The notes: generated by a model not told the origin, from the letters alone. A DNA stretch of 64,000 nucleotides from Gammaproteobacteria bacterium (GCA_026707735.1 JAPOWH010000007.1:264251-328250), one strand, 5' to 3'; positions 19,099 through 29,281 are shown, counted from the first letter of the stretch. Made by a program: numbers and translations.

Positions 19099-22000
19099 TT
19101 ACGGAGCCTGCCAAAGTACCGAAATGTCCACTTCGTTGTCCACCAAGCCATCAAGTCCATCCAGAGTCGGCAAGTCTTCAGTCATAAGCAGATAGACCGA
19201 TGTCTTCACTTCGAACGTGTCAAAATCAAGGTGCAGCATCGAAATTGCCAAGTCTTCGGTCTCATCCGTGTCCCAATGCCCTATGCACGAGGCCTGCACC
19301 CACAGCAAACTGAAGCTCAAGTCGCCAAGACCAATTGACCAAATCCCAGGCACGCCGCTCGATCTGGCATTCGCCATGTCAACTGTATTGTCAGTGGCTC
19401 CCGAAGCCTCCGCAACATCCTTCATTGCGCCCAAATTAAACAGATAGAAGCTTGTGTCAAAGAAAGTGTCTTTCTCTGCGATCAATTGCGTTTCGGGTTG
19501 ATCCATTCCACCGTTGCAGATCTCGAGTCCGATTACGCCCTGAATATTCCACGTGTTCGTGTCGGATTTCTCCAATTGAGAAATGATTCCATCCGCTTCT
19601 CCGTCCGCCTCGTCGTGCTTTTGCAGGTCCGACGTGTCCAGCAGATAGTAGCCATCGCGCGAGAAAATGCTCTCCACAGGCACGAACTGAGAAACATCGG
19701 ACATACTTCCCAATGCGCTCGTGCGCGCTGACGACAAAAGCGGCGCAAATCCGTCCAATCGATAGCTGTTTTGCCCTTCACGAACATGCATCATGTTGAT
19801 CCGACCATCGGCAGACTCATCCGCCGCATCCGCTCCGAGGAGATCGATTGAAGATGCAAAGTACGTAATGCCACTGAATGGCATCGTAATTATCAGGTCT
19901 TCTGCACCATCGTCGTCATAGTCCGAAACCTGAAAGACGGTCGTCGCATAGGGGATTGCTTCAAACGGTGAAAACTCCGAGTACATTTGCAGTGTTTCTT
20001 CCCTTTCAAGCAACGACTCCAGCATCAGTGCCCCATCCTGCTGTTCTTCCACTTCTGCGGCGATTGCATTACTGGAGAGCAAGTAAACCATGGGCGGGCC
20101 AAACTCTCCATCATCTGGCCAAGGATCGGAAAAGAAGTTGGTAGCCACTATTGCTGAGGTGTCCTCGCCAAAGAGCCCTTCAATCGAGGTTGCGCTGTAG
20201 CCAAAGCGGTCCCCACCAAGAAGATCGTCTGTGGCGGGATTGCGGATCGCAACGCAAGTGCCTTGTTCTGAACATTGGGTATGGTTGATCTTTCCATCCA
20301 TTGTTCCGTCAAGAGCGTCGGCTTCGGCAAGTTGATCGCCGAGAACAACAAACACAGCTCCCCCTTCAATCTCGTCGGTGGGCGCACCTATGACTACATC
20401 TCCGACGGAATCCCGATCAATGTCCGCTAGTGCTCCAAGGCTTTCATAGATTACGCCGAATGAGGAACGCTCTCCGCGAAGTTCCCAACTCTGTTCGCCC
20501 TGACCAAAGTTCTCGACTTGGATTGTTTGATTGGTGTGGCGATCAAGCGGGTCGAGCATTTGAAGATCGCTGCTTGACAAGATGTGGAATGCCCCACGCT
20601 CGTCGCTCGGGTCGCCGCCCTGCAACAAAATCTTGGGTCCGCCTGTAAGGTCGAAGTCTCCCAACGGATGTGTAGTTGCCGGAGCAAGGCTGAAGAAATT
20701 GAGCTCACTCCACCCCGACTCGACGCGATAGGAGGCTACGTTGCCGATTCCTAGATTATCGCCAACACCATCTCCATCCAGGTCTTCCCACTCGAAGGGA
20801 TTGCTGGGGAAGGCATCCGCATTGTCGCCGACTCCGTCGCCGTCGCTGTCCAGCCATTCATCGGGGTTGTAAGGGAAGTGATCGTCGACGTCGGCGTAGC
20901 CGTCGTTGTCGTCGTCAACATCACCGTTGTCTCCGATGCCATCCATGTCGAAATCCACCCACTCGTTGGGATCATGAACGAAGAGGTCGGTATTGTCGCC
21001 GTATCCGTCGCCGTCGCTATCGTATTGCTCGGTTGGATCCAGCGGATAGGCGTCCAGGACGTCGTCCACACCATCGCCGTCGTCGTCAGCGTCGACGTAG
21101 TTGACTTCACCGTCGTTATCCGTGTCGAAGGGGTACGGATCGAAGAAATCCCAAATTCCATCGCCGTCCGCATCGAAGTCGCTGTTGTCGCCAACGCCAT
21201 CCATGTCCAAGTCCGAATCCTCGAAGGGATTGGTCGGAAACGCGTCAATGTAGTTTGCTGTACCGTCGCCATCCGCGTCATAGATTGCCTCTGCATGCAA
21301 GGGAAATGCGTCAATCAAGTCATTTACGCCGTCTCCGTCGTCGTCCATGTCGGCAATGTTGAGCAACCCATCTCCATCCGTGTCCTGCAGGTTGTTGTGT
21401 AGATACAGGGCTCCATCCAATTGTCCATCCGACTTGTCGATAGCCGTGAACGACCCTGAATACATGACATGCAGTGTGCTAGCACGCTGTCTTTCCGAGG
21501 TTGTCGTAGTCGATGCAAACATGTAGTCGAGACCGCCGTCGGCATCCAGATCTCCCAAGGGGTACATGCCGCCGAGATCGACACCCGCCCTAACGTCCGG
21601 AGGCGGAATAAGAACCCTTGCTCTTCCCAGATTCAGCAATTGAACAAGGTCGATGGTTGAGTCCAGCGGTTGTCCAAATGGGCTGTCCATCGCGTTGATG
21701 TCATCCAATTCCACATCAAGTACAAGTCCTTGATAGGCCATAAGAATGCGGCTGTTCTGCTCCTCGTCAGGGGAGTTGAGAACCGAGTGCGGAACGGGGT
21801 CGAATGAGGAGACGCTAAAGAAGTCCCACACGCCGGTCTCCTCTGCGGCCGAGGAAGTGAATTCAATCAAGCCTCCGTCTTCCGTGCCGTTCAGCGCATC
21901 GAGATTCCTGAGCCCTTCGACTGTGAACATGGAATGGGGACCGAAAGTGGTCCAAACCATGACTTCTCCCCTGCGGTCGCCATCGACATCTGCGACACCT

Positions 22001-24561
22001 TCAACCACACGGTTTCCGCCCGTGAAAGCCGAGCTAGTGATATGGTAGGAACCACCGTCCTCAAATAGGAAATCCTCCACGACAACTTGGCCGTCGGTAG
22101 CGCCATCAATCCAGTCGAATAGCTGAACAAGCTCGGTGTTGAGGATGTAGACCACACCTTCGTCGAGCCAGCTAAAGCCATTGAGCCCGATACCCAATTC
22201 GTGACCAATGTATCCGGTGAGGTCGCCAAGATTCGCCAAGGAGGCGCCATCGCGGTAGGTGTCGAAATGAATGCGGAAGCACAGTTCAGTAGTGGCAACG
22301 ATCTCGTCAAAGACATTGCTGGCCTCCGTGGTTCGAGACGTGAACGAGTGAAATGCGCTGCTCGTCAGTAGATACAGACTAACGTCGTCACCGGCCGCAG
22401 CTCGAGTTCCAAGGACAGCCAAGTCGGCCAATCCGTCGCCGTCGCGATCATGTGTTGGTACAACGCCCATCAAAGTTAGGTCGTAGTTCATTCCTACATT
22501 CCAGCACCCTGCGCTCTCCTGGCAGTGCTGGAGATTCACATGTTGGTCTTCAGACCCGTCAAGGCGGTCAAACGCATTCAGAGCGGCATCATCCAGCTGC
22601 ACTAGATACAAGCTCGGACCCGACGAAACGACAAGATTTCCACTGCGAGCGGAATCGGAAACATTGCCAAGGAATGCCATGTGCGTTCCAAGTGCGCCTC
22701 CGCGGTCTGCGCCGTGAATCACCCAGGTCCGGTCAATAGCAGCAAGGCTCTGCAATCCAATATTGCCGTCATGGTCTCCCGCAGTACCGGATTCTCCATC
22801 GAGTTCGGCAGTTGAGAACAGGTAGACCGCGCCAGCGGCTTGTCCAGCATTGTTGCTCGCTTGCGGTGCGGCAACTGCGATTCCATCAAAACCATCGCCA
22901 TTGAAATCGTTGGTGCGCACCATCTTTGACCCGAACCCGTCATTGGGAACCTCGCTCTCCATCGTGAGCATGTTGGCACCAGAAACCAGCGGGTCAAACG
23001 GGTCGACATCATCAATGTTGAGAACGCCGTCGTTGTCGATGTCGGGATCGGAGTTGTCTCCTATGCCGTCTCCGTCGAAGTCGGCCCACTCGGTTGCGAG
23101 ATTCGGAAACATGTCGGTGTTATCGCCATAGCCGTCTCCGTCCGTGTCCGCCCACTCGTTGGGATCTACGGGATAGACGTCTACGTCTGCGGCGTAGCCA
23201 TCGCCGTCAAAGTCGAATGTCGACGATGGAGTGCCCGTGGAAGCAACCTGAAACTTCGTGATGTCTATTGAGCGAACGGAATCTGCGCTCGCCTCATGAT
23301 TGGGCAGAGCATGCTCTATTCCGCAAGGCTTGCCGTTGCAATCCTCGTGCGGATTGGAAAACTTGTCCACGTCGATGGCGTTGAACGCGGATTCCGCATA
23401 TGTCATCACAGTGCCAAATTCGTTTTGGACTCCGTGGCCTCGAGACCAATAGAACGTGCCCACAGCTTGCTGAACATAGGAATGCCCTAAACCGATTAGA
23501 TGGCCAATTTCATGTGCAGTGACGTTTGTTGCACACCGCCCGGGTCCTATCCACACGGATGCCAATACTGCACGGTCCTTTGGATGGATGAATCCCCGTC
23601 CGCGCCAGCCGCCAATGTCCTCGGCAATGCCGCAAAGACCGGAAAAGGGATTTAAAGGGTGAAATGCGAGCACTAGGTCTGCACCGTAGTCGCTCTGCAG
23701 CTGGTCTCTCACTTCGTCGGGAACGAAGAGCCCGCCTTGGCCTATTTCGGGTACCTCGCTTTCATCAACCAAGCCCACCAATCTGAAATTCACGTCGGTC
23801 CCACTACGCTGGAAGAAGAAATTAGTAACTGCAAAGATTTGGCTGATCTGAACGGTTGGATCTTGTCCTGGCAGCAGGAAGCTAATAAAGGACTCGTATA
23901 CGACGACGACATCAATCGTGGGGCTTGCAGGTACATCCTCCGGATCCGTGGGATCGGTGGTCATGAAGTACTCGTTTTCGTCGTCCACGCCATCGCCGTC
24001 GGTGTCCTTGAGAAAGTTCATGTTGCGTTTGTTTAGCGACGTGAAGGGCATTTCCGTTTCGCCAGCGAACCAGACGGCATCGAGCAAGGAGAAGAACGTT
24101 AGAGTCCGTCCCTCGTGAACCAGCACCTCAAGAAAAACGTCTCCTTTAGGCAATACCCCCAATTCCACCTCAAAGGACTGCGCTTTTAACTCTTCGAAGG
24201 GAGCCAATCCAAGACCCAGAGGCGTCGTACCGAGAAACAATGATTTCTCTTCCGCATACTCCTCGTCATGAAACGTTCCGGTAACGGCAATCGTGGCGTA
24301 CAGGTTCTCCGTCGGATAGTCCTCGAAATTCCGCAGCCCGATCTTCACAGTTGCCGTTTCGCCATCTTCGCTCTGAAGAGTGCAGGGACAATCAATTCCC
24401 ACGCGTGCCCATTCAAGCTGCGCATTGAGGGAAAGGAACGAAAAACCCAGCAGACTTGATGCAATACACCATTGCATCAAGTTTCGGCCGTCCAATTGTC
24501 GTTTTCTAAAAGGATTCTTCATGGATTGCGTGATACTTCTCGATTGGGTTCTTGATTGCAT
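19099..24561 (-). CDS. Giant metzincin-type zinc metalloprotease with TSP3 and FG-GAP repeats
   Basis: Secreted zinc endopeptidase, about 1820 residues. The ATG at 24561 is chosen because AGAGGA lies 6 nt upstream, inside the end of the preceding gene. A basic start and hydrophobic segment (CIASSLLGFSFLSLNAQ) form a signal peptide. The catalytic site HEIGHLIGLGH starts at about residue 350 (codon 23514) and is followed by a Met-turn, GTVMTY, so this is a metzincin (HExxHxxGxxH). Calcium-binding TSP type-3 motifs (D-x-D-G-x-GDN) form a short array after the protease at about 22980-23220 and a long one at about 20740-21370. Between and after them are FG-GAP/integrin-like blades (DFNGDGFDGIAVAAP, DVDGDRRGEVMVW, DYDDDGAEDLIITMP). 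The stop of the upstream His-rich membrane protein lies 2 bases before this start, so the two are translationally coupled. The substrate is unknown. Confidence 0.9.
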   Translation of the reverse strand: MQSRTQSRSITQSMKNPFRKRQLDGRNLMQWCIASSLLGFSFLSLNAQLEWARVGIDCPCTLQSEDGETATVKIGLRNFEDYPTENLYATIAVTGTFHDEEYAEEKSLFLGTTPLGLGLAPFEELKAQSFEVELGVLPKGDVFLEVLVHEGRTLTFFSLLDAVWFAGETEMPFTSLNKRNMNFLKDTDGDGVDDENEYFMTTDPTDPEDVPASPTIDVVVVYESFISFLLPGQDPTVQISQIFAVTNFFFQRSGTDVNFRLVGLVDESEVPEIGQGGLFVPDEVRDQLQSDYGADLVLAFHPLNPFSGLCGIAEDIGGWRGRGFIHPKDRAVLASVWIGPGRCATNVTAHEIGHLIGLGHSYVQQAVGTFYWSRGHGVQNEFGTVMTYAESAFNAIDVDKFSNPHEDCNGKPCGIEHALPNHEASADSVRSIDITKFQVASTGTPSSTFDFDGDGYAADVDVYPVDPNEWADTDGDGYGDNTDMFPNLATEWADFDGDGIGDNSDPDIDNDGVLNIDDVDPFDPLVSGANMLTMESEVPNDGFGSKMVRTNDFNGDGFDGIAVAAPQASNNAGQAAGAVYLFSTAELDGESGTAGDHDGNIGLQSLAAIDRTWVIHGADRGGALGTHMAFLGNVSDSARSGNLVVSSGPSLYLVQLDDAALNAFDRLDGSEDQHVNLQHCQESAGCWNVGMNYDLTLMGVVPTHDRDGDGLADLAVLGTRAAAGDDVSLYLLTSSAFHSFTSRTTEASNVFDEIVATTELCFRIHFDTYRDGASLANLGDLTGYIGHELGIGLNGFSWLDEGVVYILNTELVQLFDWIDGATDGQVVVEDFLFEDGGSYHITSSAFTGGNRVVEGVADVDGDRRGEVMVWTTFGPHSMFTVEGLRNLDALNGTEDGGLIEFTSSAAEETGVWDFFSVSSFDPVPHSVLNSPDEEQNSRILMAYQGLVLDVELDDINAMDSPFGQPLDSTIDLVQLLNLGRARVLIPPPDVRAGVDLGGMYPLGDLDADGGLDYMFASTTTTSERQRASTLHVMYSGSFTAIDKSDGQLDGALYLHNNLQDTDGDGLLNIADMDDDGDGVNDLIDAFPLHAEAIYDADGDGTANYIDAFPTNPFEDSDLDMDGVGDNSDFDADGDGIWDFFDPYPFDTDNDGEVNYVDADDDGDGVDDVLDAYPLDPTEQYDSDGDGYGDNTDLFVHDPNEWVDFDMDGIGDNGDVDDDNDGYADVDDHFPYNPDEWLDSDGDGVGDNADAFPSNPFEWEDLDGDGVGDNLGIGNVASYRVESGWSELNFFSLAPATTHPLGDFDLTGGPKILLQGGDPSDERGAFHILSSSDLQMLDPLDRHTNQTIQVENFGQGEQSWELRGERSSFGVIYESLGALADIDRDSVGDVVIGAPTDEIEGGAVFVVLGDQLAEADALDGTMDGKINHTQCSEQGTCVAIRNPATDDLLGGDRFGYSATSIEGLFGEDTSAIVATNFFSDPWPDDGEFGPPMVYLLSSNAIAAEVEEQQDGALMLESLLEREETLQMYSEFSPFEAIPYATTVFQVSDYDDDGAEDLIITMPFSGITYFASSIDLLGADAADESADGRINMMHVREGQNSYRLDGFAPLLSSARTSALGSMSDVSQFVPVESIFSRDGYYLLDTSDLQKHDEADGEADGIISQLEKSDTNTWNIQGVIGLEICNGGMDQPETQLIAEKDTFFDTSFYLFNLGAMKDVAEASGATDNTVDMANARSSGVPGIWSIGLGDLSFSLLWVQASCIGHWDTDETEDLAISMLHLDFDTFEVKTSVYLLMTEDLPTLDGLDGLVDNEVDISVLWQAP

Positions 24562-24563
24562 TT

Positions 24564-25250
24564 TCAATCCTCTCTACGAGGAACGTACTTGGTGTTGGCA
24601 TGGCGGTCACGTCGAGTTTCGGCGACGTCAGGCTTCGAGTAGTCGATGTGCTGACCCATGCTGCTTGTTGGAGTAAGCCATCCTGCCTCGTCTGTCCCAT
24701 GAAACTCGAAGCTGCCTTCCGTGGTAGCTACATACGCAAACGTCTGGGCTTTTCCAAAGGTGACGATGAGCTGCTGGAATTCCTTCTCGCCAGCTTCAGG
24801 CTTGGCGTAAATGGACGTGTTGCCGAATTCGTCAGGCACGATTCGATCCACGACGGACTTGTACGTCTTGTCGATTTGCGGTATTGCGATTTCCACGGGC
24901 GTGCCAAGCAGCCATTGCGAGTACTCGCCGGTCAGAGTCACATAGATGGAATCGTCGGGCATTCCTTCAGGTAAGCTCGGAGCGTCTTGGTCGTTCGGAT
25001 CAGTTTCGTGCCACGCATAGCGCAACTTGCGCGGAGGAAATTGAGATGCGGCGTTTGATGTCGGTTCATCATGATCATGATCGTGTTCGTGATCGTGATG
25101 CAGGTGTGGGTCTGCGAACGAGCTGCTCTGCTGCATGACAAAAACGGTCACAATATAAGCCGACACACCGGCCAACACAACAACAGCTACGATAACCGCC
25201 CACGTCTTCCAAGCGAAACGAGCGTCGCCGGCTTTATCTTGGTTACTCAT
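24564..25250 (-). CDS. His-rich single-pass membrane protein coupled to the metalloprotease
   Basis: A 228-residue protein of unrecognised family. An N-terminal basic stretch is followed by one membrane segment (about residues 15-39, TWAVIVAVVVLAGVSAYIV), giving an N-in, C-out topology. Just outside the membrane is a His/Asp tract (HLHHDHEHDHDHDE, about residues 50-64), a typical metal-binding loop as in ZIP transporters and zinc chaperones. The remaining 160 residues look like a soluble, mostly beta domain (DDSIYVTLTGEYSQWLLG, SFEFHGTDEAGWL). The stop overlaps the ribosome binding site of the zinc metalloprotease gene and precedes its ATG by 2 bases, so the two are one operon. A role in zinc supply, activation or anchoring of the protease is plausible inference; nothing in the sequence proves it. 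Confidence 0.75.
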   Translation of the reverse strand: MSNQDKAGDARFAWKTWAVIVAVVVLAGVSAYIVTVFVMQQSSSFADPHLHHDHEHDHDHDEPTSNAASQFPPRKLRYAWHETDPNDQDAPSLPEGMPDDSIYVTLTGEYSQWLLGTPVEIAIPQIDKTYKSVVDRIVPDEFGNTSIYAKPEAGEKEFQQLIVTFGKAQTFAYVATTEGSFEFHGTDEAGWLTPTSSMGQHIDYSKPDVAETRRDRHANTKYVPRRED

Positions 25251-25797
25251 TACAGGCCACTACTGATGCAAAGTCCATTTTATGCTTCGCTAACCAAGCC
25301 AATATAGTTTCGTTCAGAAATGGCAGGTGTTCATCGAAAGTCGTTCATTGCGTCTTGAATTCACTTCAGACGAGCATTGTGGCCTGAATCGAATCCAGCA
25401 ACATGGTGAGACGTGTCAGTGATTACTTCGGACAGCCCAACAAGCTTCAAGACTTGATCTCAGGAGGAATGCGCGTGCACAGAAATCGACTGTTTTCGAA
25501 ACCACCTCTTCTTGCCGAAAACGTGGATTTTGGAACTGCAACTTGATGAGAATCCAGAGTCAATCGTCGATTCCGAAGTTTTCCGAGTAGCGAGATTGAT
25601 GGGATTGACGCAATGCCGAACTAGGAGATTACTCTAACGGCTCGACGAATCAATTCTGCTTCATCACAAGCGAATTGGCCCATTCGAGAATTCTACACTT
25701 GGGCACGAACGCACATTTCCTCTATGACAACCGTGTGTGCCAACGCATTGCCTCAGAAGATTCCGAAACATACTGACGCTAGTATGCGCCGGACTAC
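25251..25797. other. Intergenic stretch without recognised genes
   Basis: About 550 bp with only short, unconvincing reading frames. It should contain the promoter of the His-rich protein/metalloprotease operon, but no clear consensus was recognised. Confidence 0.4.
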
Positions 25798-26010
25798 CTA
25801 TAGATGGTCGGTCGATCGGAGACTACTAAATGTGGAGATATAGCTAATCTCTCTCCACTGTCTCCGTTTCCTTGCTCTCAACCATTTTTCGAGAGCTTTG
25901 GCTATCCTAGTGTGCAGATGTGTCATATGAAACAAGATGGAAACCCACACCATTGCAAATACCAGACCGAATATTAGTATCAGGACTTCCTCGGTGAGGA
26001 GAATTTTCAT
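25798..26010 (-). CDS. Small single-pass membrane protein
   Basis: A 70-residue protein of unknown function. The ATG at 26010 is preferred to the in-frame TTG at 26031 because AAGGTGG lies 5 nt upstream. One hydrophobic segment (EEVLILIFGLVFAMVWVSIL, about residues 7-26) is followed by a strongly basic tail (KWLRARKRRQWR). It lies 32 bp downstream of the winged-helix-like gene at 26042-26302, in the same direction, and probably shares its transcript. Confidence 0.5.
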   Translation of the reverse strand: MKILLTEEVLILIFGLVFAMVWVSILFHMTHLHTRIAKALEKWLRARKRRQWREISYISTFSSLRSTDHL

Positions 26011-26041
26011 TTTGTCCACCTTGTTCACCAAGGTACAAGGA

Positions 26042-26302
26042 TCAATTCAACTCTATCAAAGTCTTCGCATATTCCACTCCCTTGGGAGTCAGCTTGTACG
26101 TGGTAGTACCTTCGTACCTATGAAGGAAGAGGAGATTGTCTTGCACAAGTTGATCCAGTATGTGCATCCAATCCTTACTCCACCGCTGCTTGAAATGCGT
26201 AAGGTCAAAGGTATTCATACTTTCAGCATTGGGGTTGGCTTCATACAAGCTAAGCAGGACAGAGTCGTAGAGTTCCTTGTTGTTGGTCATGCCAAGTTCC
26301 AT
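26042..26302 (-). CDS. Small winged-helix-like protein
   Basis: An 86-residue protein. The ATG at 26302 has AGGA 6 nt upstream. The predicted helices followed by a beta-wing pattern (HILDQLVQDNLLFLHRYEGT, TYKLTPKGVEYAKTL) resemble a winged-helix fold, in which LTPKG often marks the wing and last helix. No family is recognised. It may be a DNA-binding regulator acting on itself and the downstream membrane protein. Confidence 0.55.
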   Translation of the reverse strand: MELGMTNNKELYDSVLLSLYEANPNAESMNTFDLTHFKQRWSKDWMHILDQLVQDNLLFLHRYEGTTTYKLTPKGVEYAKTLIELN

Positions 26303-27106
26303 TTAGAATCCTATCCCCATTTTAAATGTCAGCTTTCGGGTCCCGTTCAGCAGGTTGAGAACTGCAGGCGGGACTTCGTGCGCTCTAAGAGACAGTTCTT
26401 GCTTAGCGAAGTCACTTCGCTTCAGCTTTGTTTCTAGTTCTTCTACTCGATCTGTGCAACATGTTCCTGCTCGTTTGGTTCCAGCCAAACGGGTTGTAGA
26501 TCCTCAGAACACATGAGTCGATCTGCTCGGCAGTCTCGTGCCTAGTTGTAAATCTGCACCCGTGCAACAGTCCCCGTCTTGTGCTGACCCAATCCTCAAC
26601 ACAGTAGGCTGTCATTCGCATCTACGACTACATCGCAGACTCTACAACGTAATGCGACGCCCAGCCAACGCCGGACGCGCCGTCCGAGACCTCATCCCAT
26701 TTCGTACTCGTTGGAAAGCTCTGTGCTAAAACCTATTTTCGAGACCACGATCAACTCCAACCTGAATGGCAGGAAATTCAATAGCGAAACGCGCGCGTCA
26801 GCGGTAAGTCGTAAGTTCCCCCAACGGGACCCCTCAGTAGCGTTCGAAGTAGAGTGCATGCGGATCCTCCAGCTCCTCGAACCAGGGCGCTCGCAGAATC
26901 CACTAGGATGATCTTGCGGAAGGATTGAAACACACCTAGTCGTGACCCTCCTCCAAACCAAGACATTGGCCTCAAGGCGAAGAGGAGCTCACAACAATGA
27001 CTCAAGAACAGAATTACTTCAAGACTTGGAGAGCCAAACTCTAGACAGTGGCAAGTAGCTCGAATGCGATATTGAATTTAGGTCCATGTAGACCATCAAC
27101 GCCAAG
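26303..27106. other. Intergenic stretch with no supported gene
   Basis: About 800 bp between the small regulator-like gene and the 3' end of the TonB receptor region. Short frames on both strands show no recognisable family and no good ribosome binding sites. The segment is probably non-coding or decayed. Confidence 0.4.
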
Positions 27107-27232
27107 CTATGACCCATCGAAAGACACCGAAAACCTCAGTCCAAATTCCCTTCTGTCGTTGTTCATGATGCTTAGTACCGTAGGGTCAAGATCTAGCCTT
27201 GCTAGCGGATAGACTTCATCCGTTAAGTTCTG
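27107..27232 (-). other. Severed C-terminus of the TonB-dependent receptor, in frame after a TGA
   Basis: Reading on in the same frame beyond the TGA at 27233-27235 gives 41 codons before a TAG. They carry the canonical end of a TonB-dependent receptor: QNLTDEVYPLARLDLD, then NNDRREFGLRFSVSF. The NLTDE box and the R-E-F-G-L-R-x-S-x-x-F last strand are hallmarks of the family, so the TGA is a nonsense change inside an otherwise intact gene. Confidence 0.88.
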
Positions 27233-29281
27233 TCAATAAAGCTGAAGCTCCCAGCCGCTGTTTGCATCTTTGAGACTCAAGCTGGCACTTGCATGCTCAA
27301 CAGAGGGCATGACGTTCAGATCATGATTGATAACTTGGCCGAACATCTCGCCGCGACGATAGGCCTGAATTCTTGCGATCATTGTGTAGCCTGAGATCTG
27401 CCATCGAAAACTCGGGACGAGCGAAATAGTAATTTGCGGTGTAAGTGCAGGTTTGTCGCCTGGCCGAATCCCTATCACACGTTCGTTCACATCAGTTATC
27501 TCAGAGTCAATGAGCCCAAGTGCGAATTCGAGCTCGAACCCATTCGCTGAACTCAAGCTACCCTCCAACTCCAGTCCAGTGGCTCGTGACTCTGCGGCAT
27601 TCTGCACCAGTGTCAGGAATCCATCTGCAACCAAATTGTTGGTCTGCACTGCCAAGTCCGTGTACTTGACATGAAACAAGGACATGCTCATTGCAAATGA
27701 CTGTCCGGAGTCGCTCTTTATTCCAAACTCAAAGGAATCAGCATAGGTAGGGTCAAACGCTACAAACGTGTCCGGACCGCCAAATGGGCGAGGAGGATAT
27801 CCGCCAGCCTGATAGCCTCGCGCATAGCTTGCGTAGACATTCCAGGAATTGGCAATTTCGTGTCGCAACGACACATCTCCGGTGATGTCACTCCAGGAAT
27901 CACTACGTTGCGCTTCAGGTGGCGAAAAGTAATGCAACGAACCGATGGCATCTTTGTCGTCGAACGTGGTTCGCGTGCCTACGCCCAATGTCCACCTCTC
28001 CCTCAAGCTGATGTCTGCGTGGCCAAAAACGCCAAGACTCGTCGTTTTCTGTTGCAGATATAGTCTGCCGTCGAATTCGCTTTGTGGAATCTGGGCCGGT
28101 CTGCCGTCGTTCAGACCATTGGAACGAAACACAAATGGACTGTCATTGAAACCATCCTCCCTGAACGCAAAAGTCCCCAATATCCAATCAATCGATTCCG
28201 TAGCCCCACTCAGTTGCAGCTCCAGGGTGTCCTGCACTGCCTCTCCGCGCTCCGGAAACTCGATCAACGTGGGACCAACCTTCTCATTGTCCAATCCCCC
28301 CTCAAACCACATGGATCGCCTGGCAACTATGAGCTTGACGGACAGGAGATCGGATAACAGCCAATTTGCAACTATGGAGTGGCTGACCGTTTCGTCCTCT
28401 GTGGACATGAGATCGTTGTTGAGCGAGTAGGTATCATCAGGATTGAGTGGTTGATCGGCTTGACTTAGACCGAAAGAGTTGGCAGGATTGAATACGAACA
28501 CTGTGTGGGGGCTTACGCCTTGTCTCGCTTTAGCGACGTCCATCGACCCCACAATTTCTAGCCCGTCGAACGGTTGAAACACTGCGACACCACGTCCAAA
28601 CAACTGATTGATTTGTCCAATCTCTGCTTCGGCGTGTCGTATATTCAATGCTCTTCCAATACCGTCGCGAGACTTGTAACCTCCGCTAAATGAAACACTG
28701 ACTATGTCGGTCAATCGCGTCTCGGCGTAGATGTGTCCATTCAAACGCCCCAGGGTTCCCACTCTTGCCTGCAGATCTACGTGGGTTGCGCCAGTTGGCT
28801 GTCTAGTGATGATGTTCAGTGCGCCACCAAGAGTGTTGCGTCCCGACAGTGTTCCTTGCGGACCGCGTACAACCTCGACACGCTCAAGATTTACCAGATC
28901 CAAGTTTGCACCCATATTGCGGCCCAAGTAAACGCCATCTACGTAAATCCCTACTGCGGGGTCCGTTGTGATAATGTGGTCTTGGAGGCCGATGCCACGC
29001 ATGAACACAGACGCATGGCCAGAGCTTCCCTGCCCAAAGTTGGTTTGCACCGTATTAGGAGCAAACTTCTCCAACTGATTGAGTTCAGTCACTCCCTTGT
29101 CCAAAATGCTCTCACTGTTGAACGTAGTGATAGATACTGGAACCTCCGACAATTGTTCCACTCGCTTTCGTGCAGTTACGACTAGCTCTTCCAGTTCTTC
29201 TTCGGCAAAGACGTGCTGCTCACCAATGCCAGTCGCAAGTCCGACAATCACCAATATCGTTAATCCAAGGCTGGATTTCAT
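27233..29281 (-). CDS. TonB-dependent receptor truncated by an in-frame stop
   Basis: Outer-membrane TonB-dependent receptor, 682 residues as read. It starts with a signal peptide (MKSSLGLTILVIVGLATGIG) and then a plug: EELVVTARKRVEQLSEVPVS, FMRGIG, PAVGIYVDGVYLGR and VEVVRGPQGTLSGRNTLGGA. A long beta-barrel follows (SWNVYASYARGYQAGGYPPR, ATGLELEGSLSS). The ATG has GAGG 9 nt upstream. The frame stops at WELQLY, just where the family's penultimate strands and NLTDE box begin; those lie in frame beyond the TGA (27107-27232). The product would lack the last strands and the terminal Phe needed for assembly, so it is probably non-functional unless the TGA is read through or is a sequencing error. 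The substrate cannot be told; the plug resembles large uncharacterised receptor groups of Proteobacteria. Confidence 0.9.
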   Translation of the reverse strand: MKSSLGLTILVIVGLATGIGEQHVFAEEELEELVVTARKRVEQLSEVPVSITTFNSESILDKGVTELNQLEKFAPNTVQTNFGQGSSGHASVFMRGIGLQDHIITTDPAVGIYVDGVYLGRNMGANLDLVNLERVEVVRGPQGTLSGRNTLGGALNIITRQPTGATHVDLQARVGTLGRLNGHIYAETRLTDIVSVSFSGGYKSRDGIGRALNIRHAEAEIGQINQLFGRGVAVFQPFDGLEIVGSMDVAKARQGVSPHTVFVFNPANSFGLSQADQPLNPDDTYSLNNDLMSTEDETVSHSIVANWLLSDLLSVKLIVARRSMWFEGGLDNEKVGPTLIEFPERGEAVQDTLELQLSGATESIDWILGTFAFREDGFNDSPFVFRSNGLNDGRPAQIPQSEFDGRLYLQQKTTSLGVFGHADISLRERWTLGVGTRTTFDDKDAIGSLHYFSPPEAQRSDSWSDITGDVSLRHEIANSWNVYASYARGYQAGGYPPRPFGGPDTFVAFDPTYADSFEFGIKSDSGQSFAMSMSLFHVKYTDLAVQTNNLVADGFLTLVQNAAESRATGLELEGSLSSANGFELEFALGLIDSEITDVNERVIGIRPGDKPALTPQITISLVPSFRWQISGYTMIARIQAYRRGEMFGQVINHDLNVMPSVEHASASLSLKDANSGWELQLY

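Noticed and set aside
20751..21402. Long frames on both strands over the TSP3 array of the metalloprotease
   Set aside because: They arise from the GAC/GGC-rich aspartate repeats; the products are Thr/Met- or Val-rich low-complexity strings.
26692..27005. Overlapping minus-strand frames in the gap before the TonB receptor
   Set aside because: No recognised family, no ribosome binding site, and two overlapping frames compete; probably non-coding or an old remnant.
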